64,000 nucleotides of DNA. Source: Neisseria sp. 83E34. GTDB lineage: Bacteria; Pseudomonadota; Gammaproteobacteria; Burkholderiales; Neisseriaceae. Of the stretch, positions 26,310-35,556 are shown piece by piece (position 1 is the stretch's first letter; every line of letters starts with the position of its first letter). The position numbers were made by a program, and so were the translations under genes. The notes beneath the pieces are model-generated. The model saw only the letters and a list, made by a program, of their open reading frames with translations. It was not told where the DNA came from and ran no database searches. The DNA is taken from assembly GCF_001308015.1 (NCBI RefSeq), contig NZ_LGYH01000006.1, positions 1 to 64,000 of the forward strand, in the 5' to 3' direction.

Positions 26310-26942
26310 ATGAGAAAAATCAAAGCAGAAGCCTTAAAAACCCGCGAGTATCTGATGCTTTCGGCACTGGATACCTTTTATCAAAAAGGCGTATCACGCT
26401 CTTCACTTAACGAAATCGCACACAACGCAGGGGTAACCCGCGGTGCGCTGTATTGGCATTTCAAAAACAAAGAAGATTTATTCGATGCCCTATTCCAGCA
26501 TATCTTTTCCGACATCAACCGCGAGCTGGAGCAAGACATCCAAAACGATTCCGTTGATATCTGGGCTGCTTTGCACACAGCCTTACTCAACGTATGCGAA
26601 CGCATCGAACACAATGAAATGCATAGAAAATTCTGCAATATCCTCCACTTAAAATGCGAACATACCGAGCAGAACCAAGCCATCGTAAATCTGATGAAAA
26701 GCTATCAGAATATGTGGCGGACCCAACTTTCCGACACACTCAATGCCTGTCTGAAACAAAAATCACTACCCGAAAATTTAAATGTGGAGCTGGCCGTGAT
26801 TTACCTTCAATCCCTTATCAGTGGCCTGATCAACCAATGGCTGTTTTCTCCCGGCAGCTTCAAAATCAACGAGATTGCCCCGGTCATCATCAACATCAGC
26901 CTCGGCAACCTTAAAGAAAGCACCTTACTGCTCCGAAAATAA
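26310..26942 (+). CDS. mtrR: TetR-family repressor MtrR
   Basis: The 210-residue repressor of mtrCDE. The N-terminal helix-turn-helix (MRKIKAEALKTREYLMLSALDTF, then RSSLNEIAHNAGVTRGALYWHFKNKEDLFDALF) matches gonococcal MtrR almost residue for residue, and the total length is the same. The C-terminal ligand domain is more diverged but keeps FxNILxLKCEHTEQN. A longer frame from 26232 starts inside the promoter and is rejected. A DUS at about 26744 is translated as NACLKQ. The gene is divergent from mtrC. Confidence 0.96.
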   Translation: MRKIKAEALKTREYLMLSALDTFYQKGVSRSSLNEIAHNAGVTRGALYWHFKNKEDLFDALFQHIFSDINRELEQDIQNDSVDIWAALHTALLNVCERIEHNEMHRKFCNILHLKCEHTEQNQAIVNLMKSYQNMWRTQLSDTLNACLKQKSLPENLNVELAVIYLQSLISGLINQWLFSPGSFKINEIAPVIINISLGNLKESTLLLRK

Positions 26943-26954
26943 CCGGCAATAAAC

Positions 26955-27001
26955 AATGCCTGTCTGAAAGTTCAAAAAATTCGAATGTTCAGACAGGCAT
27001 T
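26955..27001. terminator. DUS-pair terminator after mtrR
   Basis: AATGCCTGTCTGAA and its complement enclose a 19-nt interior that can itself pair (TTC...GAA). It lies between convergent mtrR and the universal stress gene. Confidence 0.8.
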
Positions 27002-27028
27002 TTATTTACTGTTTAAACGGATTACATT

Positions 27029-27475
27029 TTAATCAGGCACACGCACCAACAACACCGGCACATTGGTTTTACGCAAAATGCCCGTAGCCACCGAACCCAG
27101 CAGCAAATTCATCATACCGGTGTAACCGTGCGTTCCCATTGCGATTACGTCGCACTCGGAATCCTCCACCTCATCCAGCAACACATCCTCGATTTTCTCG
27201 CCCGGATTCGCCAGAACCTTGCTTTCAAAAGTCACGCCCGAACCTGCTACCGCACGTTTCGCATCGTCCATTATCTTTTGAGCCGCTTCCTGCACTTTTA
27301 CATTCAGCGCTTCCCCCTCCCACACCATCACATTTTCACGTTCGATTCTGAGCAGATCCACCACATGCAGTGCCAAAATCGAAGCACCGCTCATTTTCGC
27401 CATCTTAACCGCCTCATCCAAAGCACGCATAGAAGCAGCGCTACCATCTATCAAAGCACAGATTTTACGATACAT
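27029..27475 (-). CDS. Universal stress protein A family protein
   Basis: This 148-residue single-domain UspA protein has the ATP-binding pattern G-x2-G-x9-G(S) at GTHGYTGMMNLLLGSVATG (about 117-135) and the N-terminal ICALIDGS strand. Such proteins are cytoplasmic and induced by stress; specific roles vary. The ATG at 27475 is chosen because AAGGAG lies 8 nt upstream, against a longer frame of nine more residues. It is monocistronic. Confidence 0.9.
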   Translation of the reverse strand: MYRKICALIDGSAASMRALDEAVKMAKMSGASILALHVVDLLRIERENVMVWEGEALNVKVQEAAQKIMDDAKRAVAGSGVTFESKVLANPGEKIEDVLLDEVEDSECDVIAMGTHGYTGMMNLLLGSVATGILRKTNVPVLLVRVPD

Positions 27476-27612
27476 AGCAAATCTCCTTTTCGCTATAAAC
27501 ACATGAAAAAATAATTTTTATTTATTTCGGCTTAACACAAAACTACCCTCATACCACCCACTTAACTCAAATAAATGCTAATATTTTTATCAAAATCATT
27601 ACGGAGCCGCAA

Positions 27613-28041
27613 ATGCCCGCCATAAACATCGGTTTTCCCGACGTTCCCCTGTTTCAAACATCCGTTACCGTACAAATCGGCGATATCAACTACGGCAACC
27701 ATCTGGCCAACGATGCCGTATTGCGCCTGTGCCATGAAGCCCGCATCCGCTGGCTGGCAACCCACGGCTTGACCGAGCTGGATGCAGGCGGCGCCGGGCT
27801 GATTATGAACGAAGCCGCCTTGCAATACACCGCCCAAGCCCGCCATGGGGACGAATTGCTTATCGAACTTGCCGCGGGCAATATCAGCCGAAGCGGTTTT
27901 ACCCTGTTTTACCGCATCAGCCGCCCCAAAGACGGTAAAACCATTGCTAAAATTCAAACCGGCATGGTTTCATTCGACTATGCCGCACAAAAAGTCAGCA
28001 GGCTGCCCGAGACGCTCCGCATGATTCTGATGCCTGTCTGA
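27613..28041 (+). CDS. Acyl-CoA thioesterase, hotdog fold
   Basis: The 142-residue protein belongs to the 4HBT thioesterase family. The catalytic-loop pattern is GDINYGNHLANDAVLRLCHEARIRWL (about 22-47), with the conserved aspartate and N-x-x-H. It likely hydrolyses an acyl-CoA; the substrate is unknown. The gene's stop codon lies inside a DUS: ATG CCT GTC TGA encodes M-P-V-stop, so the last three residues come from the uptake sequence. The TerB-like gene starts 45 bp downstream, probably in one transcript. Confidence 0.85.
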   Translation: MPAINIGFPDVPLFQTSVTVQIGDINYGNHLANDAVLRLCHEARIRWLATHGLTELDAGGAGLIMNEAALQYTAQARHGDELLIELAAGNISRSGFTLFYRISRPKDGKTIAKIQTGMVSFDYAAQKVSRLPETLRMILMPV

Positions 28042-28085
28042 AAATACAAAACATACACAACACACATAATATAAGGAATACTTTT

Positions 28086-28496
28086 ATGAGAACCTACACC
28101 GTCGACAGCCCCGAAGCCATGGCCCGCATCGTGTGCATGTGCATCATGGCCGACAGTGATATTGATGCCAGCGAGTTTGCCGAGCTGCAACCCGCGCTTT
28201 ACGAGGCCATCGGCCTGAACCAACAGGAATTCATGACCGTGCTCGCCCATTATCTGGAAGACATCGTTTCCGACACTCAAGGCCAGCGCATCAATCTGCT
28301 GCAACCCGAACGCGTCAACACACTGCTCCAAGAAGTAAACGGCCGCAGCGAGCGTATCAACACTTTAGCCACCGCCCTGCGCATTTGCAAAAGCGACAAT
28401 GCCCTCAACAATGCCGAGCTGGCGCTGTTCCGCCACATCATGCAGCATTGGCAGCTTGACCTGACCGACCTCGAAATCGAAGTCAGCCTTGCCTAA
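28086..28496 (+). CDS. TerB-like protein
   Basis: The 136-residue all-helical acidic protein resembles the TerB/DjlA-type domain, with the pattern [18 protein letters not shown] (about 18-35) and the paired [26 protein letters not shown] (about 99-124) that carries acidic metal-binding positions. TerB proteins are linked to tellurite and envelope stress and are often found in membrane stress modules. The exact role here is unknown. It lies between the thioesterase and xerC genes, and a DUS copy follows its stop. Confidence 0.7.
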   Translation: MRTYTVDSPEAMARIVCMCIMADSDIDASEFAELQPALYEAIGLNQQEFMTVLAHYLEDIVSDTQGQRINLLQPERVNTLLQEVNGRSERINTLATALRICKSDNALNNAELALFRHIMQHWQLDLTDLEIEVSLA

Positions 28497-28519
28497 ACAT
28501 TTTCAGACAGGCATTGTTT

Positions 28520-29410
28520 ATGTCCCAGCCTCTGCTCGATTATCAGGATGCCTATCTGAAAACCCTGCAACAAGCAGGCAAATCGGTGCACACGCTCGAT
28601 GCCTACCGTCGCGACTTGGCGCAGCTTGCCGCATTGCTGCCCGAAGATGCCGCCACCCAGCCGCCAAGCCGCCGCCATTTTGTTGCCGCCCTTAAAAAAC
28701 TTTCCCTGCAAAACAGCCATCCCCGCAGCATGGCGCGCAAACTTTCCACTTGGCGGCAATATTGCGGCTGGCTGGTGCGGCAAGGTTTATTGCAAAGCGA
28801 CCCCACCCAGAACCTCAAAGCTCCCAAAGCGCCGGAACGGCTGCCTAAAGCGGTAGAGCAGGAAGCGCTAAACCTTATGCTCGACAGCGATACAGACCGT
28901 GAAACGCTCCAACTGCGCGACAAAGCCATATTTGAATTAATGTATGGCAGCGGCCTGCGGTTGAGCGAAGTAAGCGGCCTGAATCTGGGCGACATCATGC
29001 TCGAAGCCGGCTGGGTGCGCGTACTGGGCAAAGGCAGCAAAGAGCGCAGCGTACCTTTAGGCAGCAAAAGCATCATAGCCCTGCAAGCCTACCTTGCATA
29101 CCGGCAAGCCATTGCCGGCGAAACCGCCCTGTTTACCAACCGCAACGGGCGCCGGCTGGGCCAACGGCAAATCCGAAACCGCCTGCGGGATTGGGCGGCA
29201 GCACAAGGCAGCACGCAACATTTGTTCCCCCACATGCTGCGCCACAGCTATGCCAGCCATATTCTGCAATCCTCCCAAAACATCCGCGCCGTGCAAGAGC
29301 TGCTGGGGCACAGCAATCTTTCCACCACTCAAATCTACACGAAACTGGATTTCGACCATTTGGCTAAAATTTATGACGAAGCCCATCCGAGAGCCAAACG
29401 CAAAAAATAA
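28520..29410 (+). CDS. xerC: Tyrosine recombinase XerC
   Basis: The 296-residue recombinase resolves chromosome dimers at dif with XerD and FtsK. The N-terminal SAM-like DNA-binding domain spans about 1-90, and the catalytic domain shows the R in [13 protein letters not shown] in [19 protein letters not shown] (HxxR), [15 protein letters not shown] and the tyrosine nucleophile in that last motif. The ATG at 28520 is preferred to a TTG at 28514; the ribosome site overlaps a DUS copy at 28501-28514 (ACAGG). FtsK, its activator, is encoded at 4193-7303. Confidence 0.93.
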   Translation: MSQPLLDYQDAYLKTLQQAGKSVHTLDAYRRDLAQLAALLPEDAATQPPSRRHFVAALKKLSLQNSHPRSMARKLSTWRQYCGWLVRQGLLQSDPTQNLKAPKAPERLPKAVEQEALNLMLDSDTDRETLQLRDKAIFELMYGSGLRLSEVSGLNLGDIMLEAGWVRVLGKGSKERSVPLGSKSIIALQAYLAYRQAIAGETALFTNRNGRRLGQRQIRNRLRDWAAAQGSTQHLFPHMLRHSYASHILQSSQNIRAVQELLGHSNLSTTQIYTKLDFDHLAKIYDEAHPRAKRKK

Positions 29411-29411
29411 T

Positions 29412-29447
29412 AAATGCCTGTCTGAAAAAATTTTCAGACAGGCATTT
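29412..29447. terminator. DUS-pair terminator after xerC
   Basis: AAATGCCTGTCTGAAAA and its complement around a 2-nt interior, just past the xerC stop. Confidence 0.85.
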
Positions 29448-29531
29448 GCCAAATTTAAAGATGCCGTTTGCAAAAACACACCATACTAATTTAAGTTATA
29501 ATACACATTCATTTTTTCCGGTCCAGCCCAC

Positions 29532-30857
29532 ATGTTCCGATACCGAAAAATCGAAACTTACCAGCGTTTATGGCGGCTTAAAGGCTTCAAGCAATATGCC
29601 ACGCTGCCCGAGCACACACTAGACTGCCCCGAATGCGGGCAGCGGGTTGACATGCCGCGCCTGTCACAGGGGCAGGAATGCTGTTGTCCGCGTTGCGGCT
29701 ATCGGCTGGCACGCGTGGAGGCCAATCCTTTTCTCGCCCCACTCTGTTTTGCAATCGGCTCGCTGATTATCATGGCCATTGTATATACACAGATGTTTAT
29801 TACCGTGGAAATGCCCGGTGTAGGCGTGTATTCGGAACTCTCCTTCCCCTCGATGGTAAAAACTCTGATTTTGCAGGATTTCGGCGTGCTGGCCGAGGTG
29901 ATGTTTATTTTAACTTTCGGTACACCCTTATTGTTTTTGGTGCTCTGCACTTACGTTTTTACCGCGCTGCATTTGCAAACCCACGTACCCGCCCTGCTGT
30001 ACGCCACACGCACAATGGTTCGCTTGCGCGAGTGGATTATGGTAGATGTGTTTTTTATTTCCACCCTGGTCGCTTATATCAAACTTCAAAGCGTGGCTCT
30101 CGTTACATTCGGCCCTTCCTTTTGGCTGATGCTGATATTCGCTGTTTTACTGATACGCACATCCGTGTCGGTGCCTCAGCACTGGGTGTATTACCAGATT
30201 CACCTTCTGATTGGCCGCTCACCCATCGAACAAAACAGCCGCCATCAAATTTGTTGCAGCCGCTGCCTTTATTTCCGCCCCGAAAGTGAGCATGAATGCG
30301 GCGTGTGCGGCACCACACTTTTTTCCCGCCGCCCCAAAAGCCTAAAAATCTCAAGCGCTTTCCTGCTGGCGGCCATGATTTTATATATTCCTGCCAATAC
30401 ATTTCCGATCATGATTTCTTCCAACCCCACCGCTTTGGAAATCAGCACCATCATGAGCGGAATCATTTATATGTGGGATGACGGCGACCGGCTGATTGCC
30501 GTGATTATTTTCAGCGCCAGCATTGCCGTACCGATATTGAAAATTCTCAGCATGTCTGTATTGATACTGTCGGCACACTTCGGTTTGCCGGCTTCCATCA
30601 ATAAAATGTCGTTAACTTACCGCATTACGGAATCTATCGGCCGTTGGTCGATGATTGATATTTTTGTGATTATTATTCTGATGAGCGCGTTCCATACACC
30701 GATGGCACGCGTTCTGCCCGGCCCGGCCGCAATTTATTTCTGCCTGGTCGTACTTTTGACCATGCTTTCCGCGCACTTTTTCGACTCCCGCCTACTGTGG
30801 GACAAACATCATCAAAGTCAAACCGATTTATCAAAATTAAAACATGCCCATGAATGA
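29532..30857 (+). CDS. pqiA: PqiA-family inner-membrane protein
   Basis: This 441-residue membrane protein has about eight hydrophobic segments in two tandem halves. Each half begins with a zinc-ribbon: CPEC at C32/C35 with CPRC at C52/C55, and CSRC with CGVC near 243-262. PqiA (LetA-like) is the inner-membrane partner of MCE-type lipid transport systems such as PqiABC. The start has weak ribosome signal but is the first ATG. Its end overlaps pqiB by 14 bp, pointing to coupled translation. Confidence 0.88.
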   Translation: MFRYRKIETYQRLWRLKGFKQYATLPEHTLDCPECGQRVDMPRLSQGQECCCPRCGYRLARVEANPFLAPLCFAIGSLIIMAIVYTQMFITVEMPGVGVYSELSFPSMVKTLILQDFGVLAEVMFILTFGTPLLFLVLCTYVFTALHLQTHVPALLYATRTMVRLREWIMVDVFFISTLVAYIKLQSVALVTFGPSFWLMLIFAVLLIRTSVSVPQHWVYYQIHLLIGRSPIEQNSRHQICCSRCLYFRPESEHECGVCGTTLFSRRPKSLKISSAFLLAAMILYIPANTFPIMISSNPTALEISTIMSGIIYMWDDGDRLIAVIIFSASIAVPILKILSMSVLILSAHFGLPASINKMSLTYRITESIGRWSMIDIFVIIILMSAFHTPMARVLPGPAAIYFCLVVLLTMLSAHFFDSRLLWDKHHQSQTDLSKLKHAHE

Positions 30858-32478
30858 ACAATCTCCCAAGCCCATTCCGGCCCGAGTGAAAAAAAACACC
30901 ACATTTTCCTCTTTCGTGTGGATCGTACCGCTGCTTGCGTTGCTTACCGGCTCATGGCTGTTAATTCAAAACATCCGCAAAACCGGCCCTGAAATCACTC
31001 TTTTGATGGACAGCGCCGACGGTATCGAAGTCAATACCACCGTGATTAAAGTGCTCAGCGTAGATGTAGGCCGTGTTACCCGCATTCGCCTGCGCGACGA
31101 CCGAAAAGGTGTTGAAATCACTGCGCGCCTCAATCTCGACGCCAAAGACATGATGCGAGAAGACACACAATTTTGGGTGGTAAAACCGCGTATCGACCAA
31201 AGCGGCATTTCAGGCTTGAACACTTTGGTATCCGGCTCTTATATCGCGTTCACACCGGGCTCGTCTGAAAAAAGCGAGAGCGTATTCAAAGTCTCCGATA
31301 TCCCACCGATTACCGCCATCGGCCAAAACGGCCTGCGCCTGCACCTGATTGGAGACAACAGCAAAATGTTGAGTGTAGGCAGCCCTATTCTGTATGAAGG
31401 ATTCAACGTCGGCCAGATTGAAACCGCCAAATTCGACCCGGACACCCAAACCGTTAACTACACTATTTTCGTGTATAGCCCCAACGACAAGTTGATTAAC
31501 GCAGGCAGCCAATTTTGGTTGGAAAGCGGTGTCAACATTCAAACCACCGGCAGCGGCATCAAAATCGACAGTGCCCCCATCTACACCCTTCTGTCCGGCG
31601 CCATCGCCTTCCGAACCCCGAAAGGCCAAAACAAACCCGCATCCAATGAAGACACATTTGAGCTTTACAACAATCTGGCCCAAATCGAAAACCTGCCCGA
31701 CGAACGCGCGATATATTACGTAGCCTTTTTCAAAAATTCCGTACGCGGCCTGAGCGCAGGTTCACCGGTCGAATACAAAGGCATCAATATCGGCAGCGTA
31801 ACCGACGTACCCTATTTTGCACATAACGACAGCACCCGCCTGTTTCAAAACGGCTGGATTCCCGTGCGCCTGCGCATTGATCCCTCGCGCATCGAAACCA
31901 ATGCAGAGCCGCAAAGCAAAGCCCATTGGCAAAACCAGCTCCAGCAAGCGCTTAATAAAGGCCTTAATGCCACACTTTCCAGCAACAATCTGATTTTGGG
32001 CAGCAAAATGATTGAGCTGACCGACGCGCCTGCAGATACCAAGCTCAAACCGTTTGCCGACTACAACGGCAATATCGTTATCGCTACACAAGGCGGAGGC
32101 GGTTTGGACGACTTGCAAGCCCAAATCGGCAAGTTGCTTGATAAATTCAACAAACTGCCGCTGGAAAATACCGTAGGCGAACTCAATGCCAGTCTGAAAG
32201 AATTGAAGGCCACCCTCAATTCCGCCAACAAGCTTATCAGCAAGCCGCAAACCCAGCAGATTCCGGCGGAATTGAACAAAACACTAAATGAATTGCGCCA
32301 GACCTTACAAGGCGTATCGCCGCAATCGCCTGTTTACCAAGATGTACAAAACACGCTGCGCAGCTTGGATAAAACCATGCGTGAAGCCCAGCCTGTGCTC
32401 AACACCTTGAAAGAAAAACCAAATTCATTGATTTTCAATCAAAATGCAAAAGACCCCATCCCGAAAGGAAGCCGCTAA
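30844..32478 (+). CDS. pqiB: MCE-domain intermembrane transport protein PqiB
   Basis: The 544-residue protein has an N-terminal transmembrane anchor (about 20-38) and three MlaD/MCE domains (about 46-130, 160-250 and 285-390, each with the PVxYxGxxVG-like pattern: GSPILYEGFNVGQIE, GSPVEYKGINIGSVT). A C-terminal helical region (about 430-535) forms the tube needle. It lets phospholipids cross the periplasm between membranes. Length matches E. coli PqiB (546). Translation probably starts at 30844, with ATG 30850 as an alternative. A near-DUS (TGCCAGTCTGAA) lies at about 32190. Confidence 0.92.
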   Translation: MPMNEQSPKPIPARVKKNTTFSSFVWIVPLLALLTGSWLLIQNIRKTGPEITLLMDSADGIEVNTTVIKVLSVDVGRVTRIRLRDDRKGVEITARLNLDAKDMMREDTQFWVVKPRIDQSGISGLNTLVSGSYIAFTPGSSEKSESVFKVSDIPPITAIGQNGLRLHLIGDNSKMLSVGSPILYEGFNVGQIETAKFDPDTQTVNYTIFVYSPNDKLINAGSQFWLESGVNIQTTGSGIKIDSAPIYTLLSGAIAFRTPKGQNKPASNEDTFELYNNLAQIENLPDERAIYYVAFFKNSVRGLSAGSPVEYKGINIGSVTDVPYFAHNDSTRLFQNGWIPVRLRIDPSRIETNAEPQSKAHWQNQLQQALNKGLNATLSSNNLILGSKMIELTDAPADTKLKPFADYNGNIVIATQGGGGLDDLQAQIGKLLDKFNKLPLENTVGELNASLKELKATLNSANKLISKPQTQQIPAELNKTLNELRQTLQGVSPQSPVYQDVQNTLRSLDKTMREAQPVLNTLKEKPNSLIFNQNAKDPIPKGSR

Positions 32479-33003
32479 ATGAACAAACTGCTCGCCGCCG
32501 CACTCACCACATTCATGCTGGGCGCATGCAGCACGCCTGTGGCCACCCAATATTACACCCTGCCCGACAGCCAGTTTGAACTGCCGCTGGGCAGCGGCAA
32601 CGAAATCGCCGTGCAAGTTATCCTGGCTGAGCCGCTGAACAACGGCGGCCTCGTTTACCAAACTGACGCGCTAAGCCTCAATTTTGCCCGCAACAATCTA
32701 TGGGCCGCCCCACTCGACCAAGCGCTTGCAGCCAGTTTTGCCAATAAACTAAACCGGCAAAATCCTCAAAACCGCTACATACCCGCGCACCGTACCAACA
32801 GCAGCCAAACCTTGAAAATCTACATCGAAGCATTTAACGGCTCATACAAAGGCCACACTGTAGTGAAAGGCTACACCGTATGGCCCAACGGCAAAGGCCG
32901 CAACTTCAATATAGAAACGCCGCAACAAGGCGACGGCTACCCTGCCATGCTCCAATCGCTTAACGAAGGGCTGCAAAACGCAACTACCGCTTTAGCTTAT
33001 TAG
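32479..33003 (+). CDS. pqiC: PqiC-family outer-membrane lipoprotein
   Basis: The 174-residue lipoprotein has a signal peptide with LGAC lipobox (Cys17) and the family pattern QYYTLPDSQFE (about 24-34) of ABC-type transport auxiliary lipoproteins (DUF330). It starts right after the pqiB stop (0 bp gap) and completes the pqiABC operon. In the related E. coli system it anchors to the outer membrane and contacts the PqiB tip. The hydrophobic-basic tail is unremarkable. Confidence 0.88.
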   Translation: MNKLLAAALTTFMLGACSTPVATQYYTLPDSQFELPLGSGNEIAVQVILAEPLNNGGLVYQTDALSLNFARNNLWAAPLDQALAASFANKLNRQNPQNRYIPAHRTNSSQTLKIYIEAFNGSYKGHTVVKGYTVWPNGKGRNFNIETPQQGDGYPAMLQSLNEGLQNATTALAY

Positions 33004-33020
33004 TGAGAAGTAAGTATGCA

Positions 33021-33060
33021 AAAATGCCTGTCTGAAAACTGTTGTTTCAGACAGGCATTT
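33021..33060. terminator. DUS-pair terminator after pqiC
   Basis: AATGCCTGTCTGAAA and complement with an 8-nt interior, 17 bp after the pqiC stop. Confidence 0.85.
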
Positions 33061-33078
33061 GTTTGGCGGGAAAATAAA

Positions 33079-33216
33079 TATGGTGAATCAACTAAAAATA
33101 GTACACTCTTCATACTCGGGCTTGATCCGAATATCTCCTAACATTACAGGAACTCAAGATACTCGGGGCAAGTCCGAATATGATGGAGTTGTTATCATAT
33201 AAGTGAGTTGATTATA
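33079..33216. repeat. Palindromic repeat element, copy A (about 138 bp)
   Basis: Two palindromes near ATACTCGGG-n5-CCCGAGTAT (33112-33134 and 33159-33181, both decayed here) are joined by an arm ACATTACAGGAACTCAAG. Outer flanks (GGTGAATCAACTAAAAATAG on the left, GAGTTGATTATA on the right) are inverted and shared with copies at 60706 and 62416. No gene fits. It lies between pqiC and dcd. Confidence 0.75.
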
Positions 33217-33234
33217 GTCAGTCAACCATATCAA

Positions 33235-33801
33235 TCAGGTTTTCGGCAAAGTTACACCCGTTTGGCCCATGTATTTGCCTTTACGGTCTTTATAAGATGT
33301 TTCGCACACTTCGTCGCTCTCGAAAAACAATACCTGCGCCACACCTTCGCCCGCATAAATTTTAGCAGGTAGCGGCGTAGTGTTGGAAAACTCCAGCGTT
33401 ACATAACCTTCCCATTCCGGTTCAAACGGCGTAACGTTCACAATAATGCCGCAACGCGCGTAAGTGGATTTGCCCAGGCAAACGGTTAACACATTACGCG
33501 GTATGCGGAAATATTCCACTGTACGCGCCAATGCAAAAGAATTCGGCGGGATGATGCAGCAATCGTCTTCCACGGTTACGAAGTTTTTCGGATCGAAATT
33601 TTTCGGGTCGACAATCGTGCTGTTGATATTGGTAAAAATTTTGAATTCATTGGCGCAACGGATATCGTAGCCGTAGCTGGATGTGCCGTAAGAAATAATT
33701 TTCTGGCCGTTTACTTCTTTAACCTGATTCGGCTCAAACGGCTCAATCATACCGTGTTGCTCGCTCATGCGGCGTATCCACTTATCGGATTTAATACTCA
33801 T
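33235..33801 (-). CDS. dcd: dCTP deaminase
   Basis: The 188-residue enzyme deaminates dCTP to dUTP for thymidylate synthesis. Family features: [51 protein letters not shown], including the catalytic glutamate in LEFSN, and the C-terminal [10 protein letters not shown] that closes on nucleotide. Length typical. It is minus-strand, upstream of a repeat element, with the small membrane protein gene beginning the next block. Confidence 0.95.
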   Translation of the reverse strand: MSIKSDKWIRRMSEQHGMIEPFEPNQVKEVNGQKIISYGTSSYGYDIRCANEFKIFTNINSTIVDPKNFDPKNFVTVEDDCCIIPPNSFALARTVEYFRIPRNVLTVCLGKSTYARCGIIVNVTPFEPEWEGYVTLEFSNTTPLPAKIYAGEGVAQVLFFESDEVCETSYKDRKGKYMGQTGVTLPKT

Positions 33802-33886
33802 AATGTTTCCTTGTTTTCAAGGCCTGTATAACTTTAAACTTAATCACAGCCTCTTTTCGGTTATTCAAATCGCAACCTGTCCGCAT

Positions 33887-34393
33887 CTAAAACACGCTTC
33901 CGAAGAAAGCCCATAACCCACCCGCCAAAAGCATTAACGGAAAGCTGGATACGCTAAGTATCGTCGCACCGAGCGCGGCGGAAAGCGGTGACCTTTTGAG
34001 AAATTTCGGTTTCCGCCAAACCGCAATCAAAGTGGCAATGCAAGCAATCAGACTGGTCGTATAATTCACCAGTATAGCAATGCCTTGCCCCATATCTCCA
34101 CAACAATCTTGCGGGATCAACGACCGATACCAAAGCAGCATCAAAACCTGCCAGCATGTTGCAACCACAGCTGCCGAGGCAATTGCCGCCGGGCGCACCG
34201 AAGATTTGGCAAAACAGTAGGCAATATAGGCGGAAACCACCCAAATAATGCTGATAACAGAATACCAAACAATATCGCTTATGCGGTATTCGGCAGAGGA
34301 AAGAACAAAAAAGTACAAAGCCGGCAGCAGGATAAAAGGTGTTAAAACGGCGATCCGTGCAATCCGTTTTTCAATAGGTCGGATATCAAGCAT
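33887..34393 (-). CDS. Membrane protein of unknown function
   Basis: This 168-residue protein has about four to five hydrophobic segments (about 14-31, 40-62, 72-90, 107-125 and 140-165) with short loops containing CCGDMG. I cannot place it in a family. It lies between dcd and rdgC on the same strand, with 85 and 68 bp gaps, so it may be expressed separately. The start ATG at 34393 begins MLDIRPIEKRIARIAVL, a basic N-terminus normal for an inner-membrane protein. Confidence 0.6.
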   Translation of the reverse strand: MLDIRPIEKRIARIAVLTPFILLPALYFFVLSSAEYRISDIVWYSVISIIWVVSAYIAYCFAKSSVRPAAIASAAVVATCWQVLMLLWYRSLIPQDCCGDMGQGIAILVNYTTSLIACIATLIAVWRKPKFLKRSPLSAALGATILSVSSFPLMLLAGGLWAFFGSVF

Positions 34394-34461
34394 AGCTTAC
34401 TCTATCGCAATTTGTTGCTGCAACCAGCCGCTTGTTTAGCAGCTTGGCTCATTCGCAAACA

Positions 34462-35361
34462 TTATTCCTGCCAACCGCCTAAATAGCCTACCAATTCCTC
34501 CAGCATAGTGCTGATGGCTTCCGTCATCAAGATCTGTGAGGCAAAGGTAAGGCTGGCTGCATCATCACCGTGGCTTTCCGCTTCTTCCTGCATCACATCC
34601 AGATATTGAATCCGCTTGAGCGTAAAATCCTGCGTGAGAATAAAGGCAATTTGTTCGCGCCACACTAAGCCCAACTGGGTAACGGTTTTGCCGTTTTTCA
34701 CATGCTGCACTACTTCATCTGCGGTTAAATCCTGCTTCGACACCTTCACCGTAGGCGCCACATCGCCCGTGCCTTTTAGTTCGCAATCGCTGTCCAGCTG
34801 AAAGCCGCCTTCACAAGCCCCGCGCAAAAGCCATTCCGTCATCAGGCTGGCAGGCGATTGTTTGGTGTTCGGCAGGCTGGCTTCCAAGCCGCCGAGCGCC
34901 TCGCGCAGTTTGGTTAACATGCCTTCGGCTTTGGTGGCGGAAGCGTTATTGACCAGCAGATAACCATGTTTGGTATCAAAAATTGCTTGGGTGCGGCTTG
35001 AGCGGGTAAATGCGCGAGGCAGCAAATCATCGGTAATTTGCTCCTTTAATTCCTGCTTTTCTTTGCGACCGACATTGCGCGCTTCATTGTTTTGAATTTC
35101 GGCTACTTTTTCGTCCAAAATATCGCGAATTACACCAGCGGGCAACACTTTCTCTTCTTTTTTTAAAGCCACGCGCCAAGTATAATCGGCCGGGAACACG
35201 GCTTCCGGTGAAAACGAAACCGGTGCCGTAAAGCCTTCGCTAAACCAGTCCAATCCCGTGCAGGGTGCAAATTCTGCTTCTTCAAGCTTGGCCGCAAGCG
35301 TTTCCAATTCGGGCAGCTTGTCTTTATTAAGAGGATAAAAACTGATTTGTTTGAACCACAT
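34462..35361 (-). CDS. rdgC: Recombination-associated protein RdgC
   Basis: The 299-residue ring-shaped DNA-binding protein limits RecA activity and, in pathogenic Neisseria, supports pilin antigenic variation. The start MWFKQISFYPLNKDKLPELETL is characteristic. The open frame continues 127 codons upstream, but that stretch is antisense to lpxK; the ATG at 35361 has AAGGA 10 nt upstream. Conserved patterns include LPRAFTRSSRTQAIFDTKHGYLLVNNASATKAEGML and WLLRG. Length matches the family (about 300). Confidence 0.93.
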   Translation of the reverse strand: MWFKQISFYPLNKDKLPELETLAAKLEEAEFAPCTGLDWFSEGFTAPVSFSPEAVFPADYTWRVALKKEEKVLPAGVIRDILDEKVAEIQNNEARNVGRKEKQELKEQITDDLLPRAFTRSSRTQAIFDTKHGYLLVNNASATKAEGMLTKLREALGGLEASLPNTKQSPASLMTEWLLRGACEGGFQLDSDCELKGTGDVAPTVKVSKQDLTADEVVQHVKNGKTVTQLGLVWREQIAFILTQDFTLKRIQYLDVMQEEAESHGDDAASLTFASQILMTEAISTMLEELVGYLGGWQE

Positions 35362-35436
35362 GACACAGATTTCCTTAAATGAATAACTTAGAAAACCGAT
35401 AATTATATAGCGAATCAGCCCTATCGTTCCAGCAGC

Positions 35437-35471
35437 GTGCGCCCTGTCTGAACATCTTTCAGACAGGCATT
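35437..35471. repeat. Imperfect DUS inverted pair between divergent rdgC and lpxK
   Basis: The left copy is degenerate (CCCTGTCTGAA), the right exact (TTCAGACAGGCA). The flanking genes diverge, so it is not an ordinary terminator. Confidence 0.6.
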
Positions 35472-35556
35472 CTTTAAGAAACAATCCGCATATAACATTG
35501 CCATTGCTCCACCCCGCGTTTAAAATTTGCCACCACCTTGTCAAACACAAACCTTC

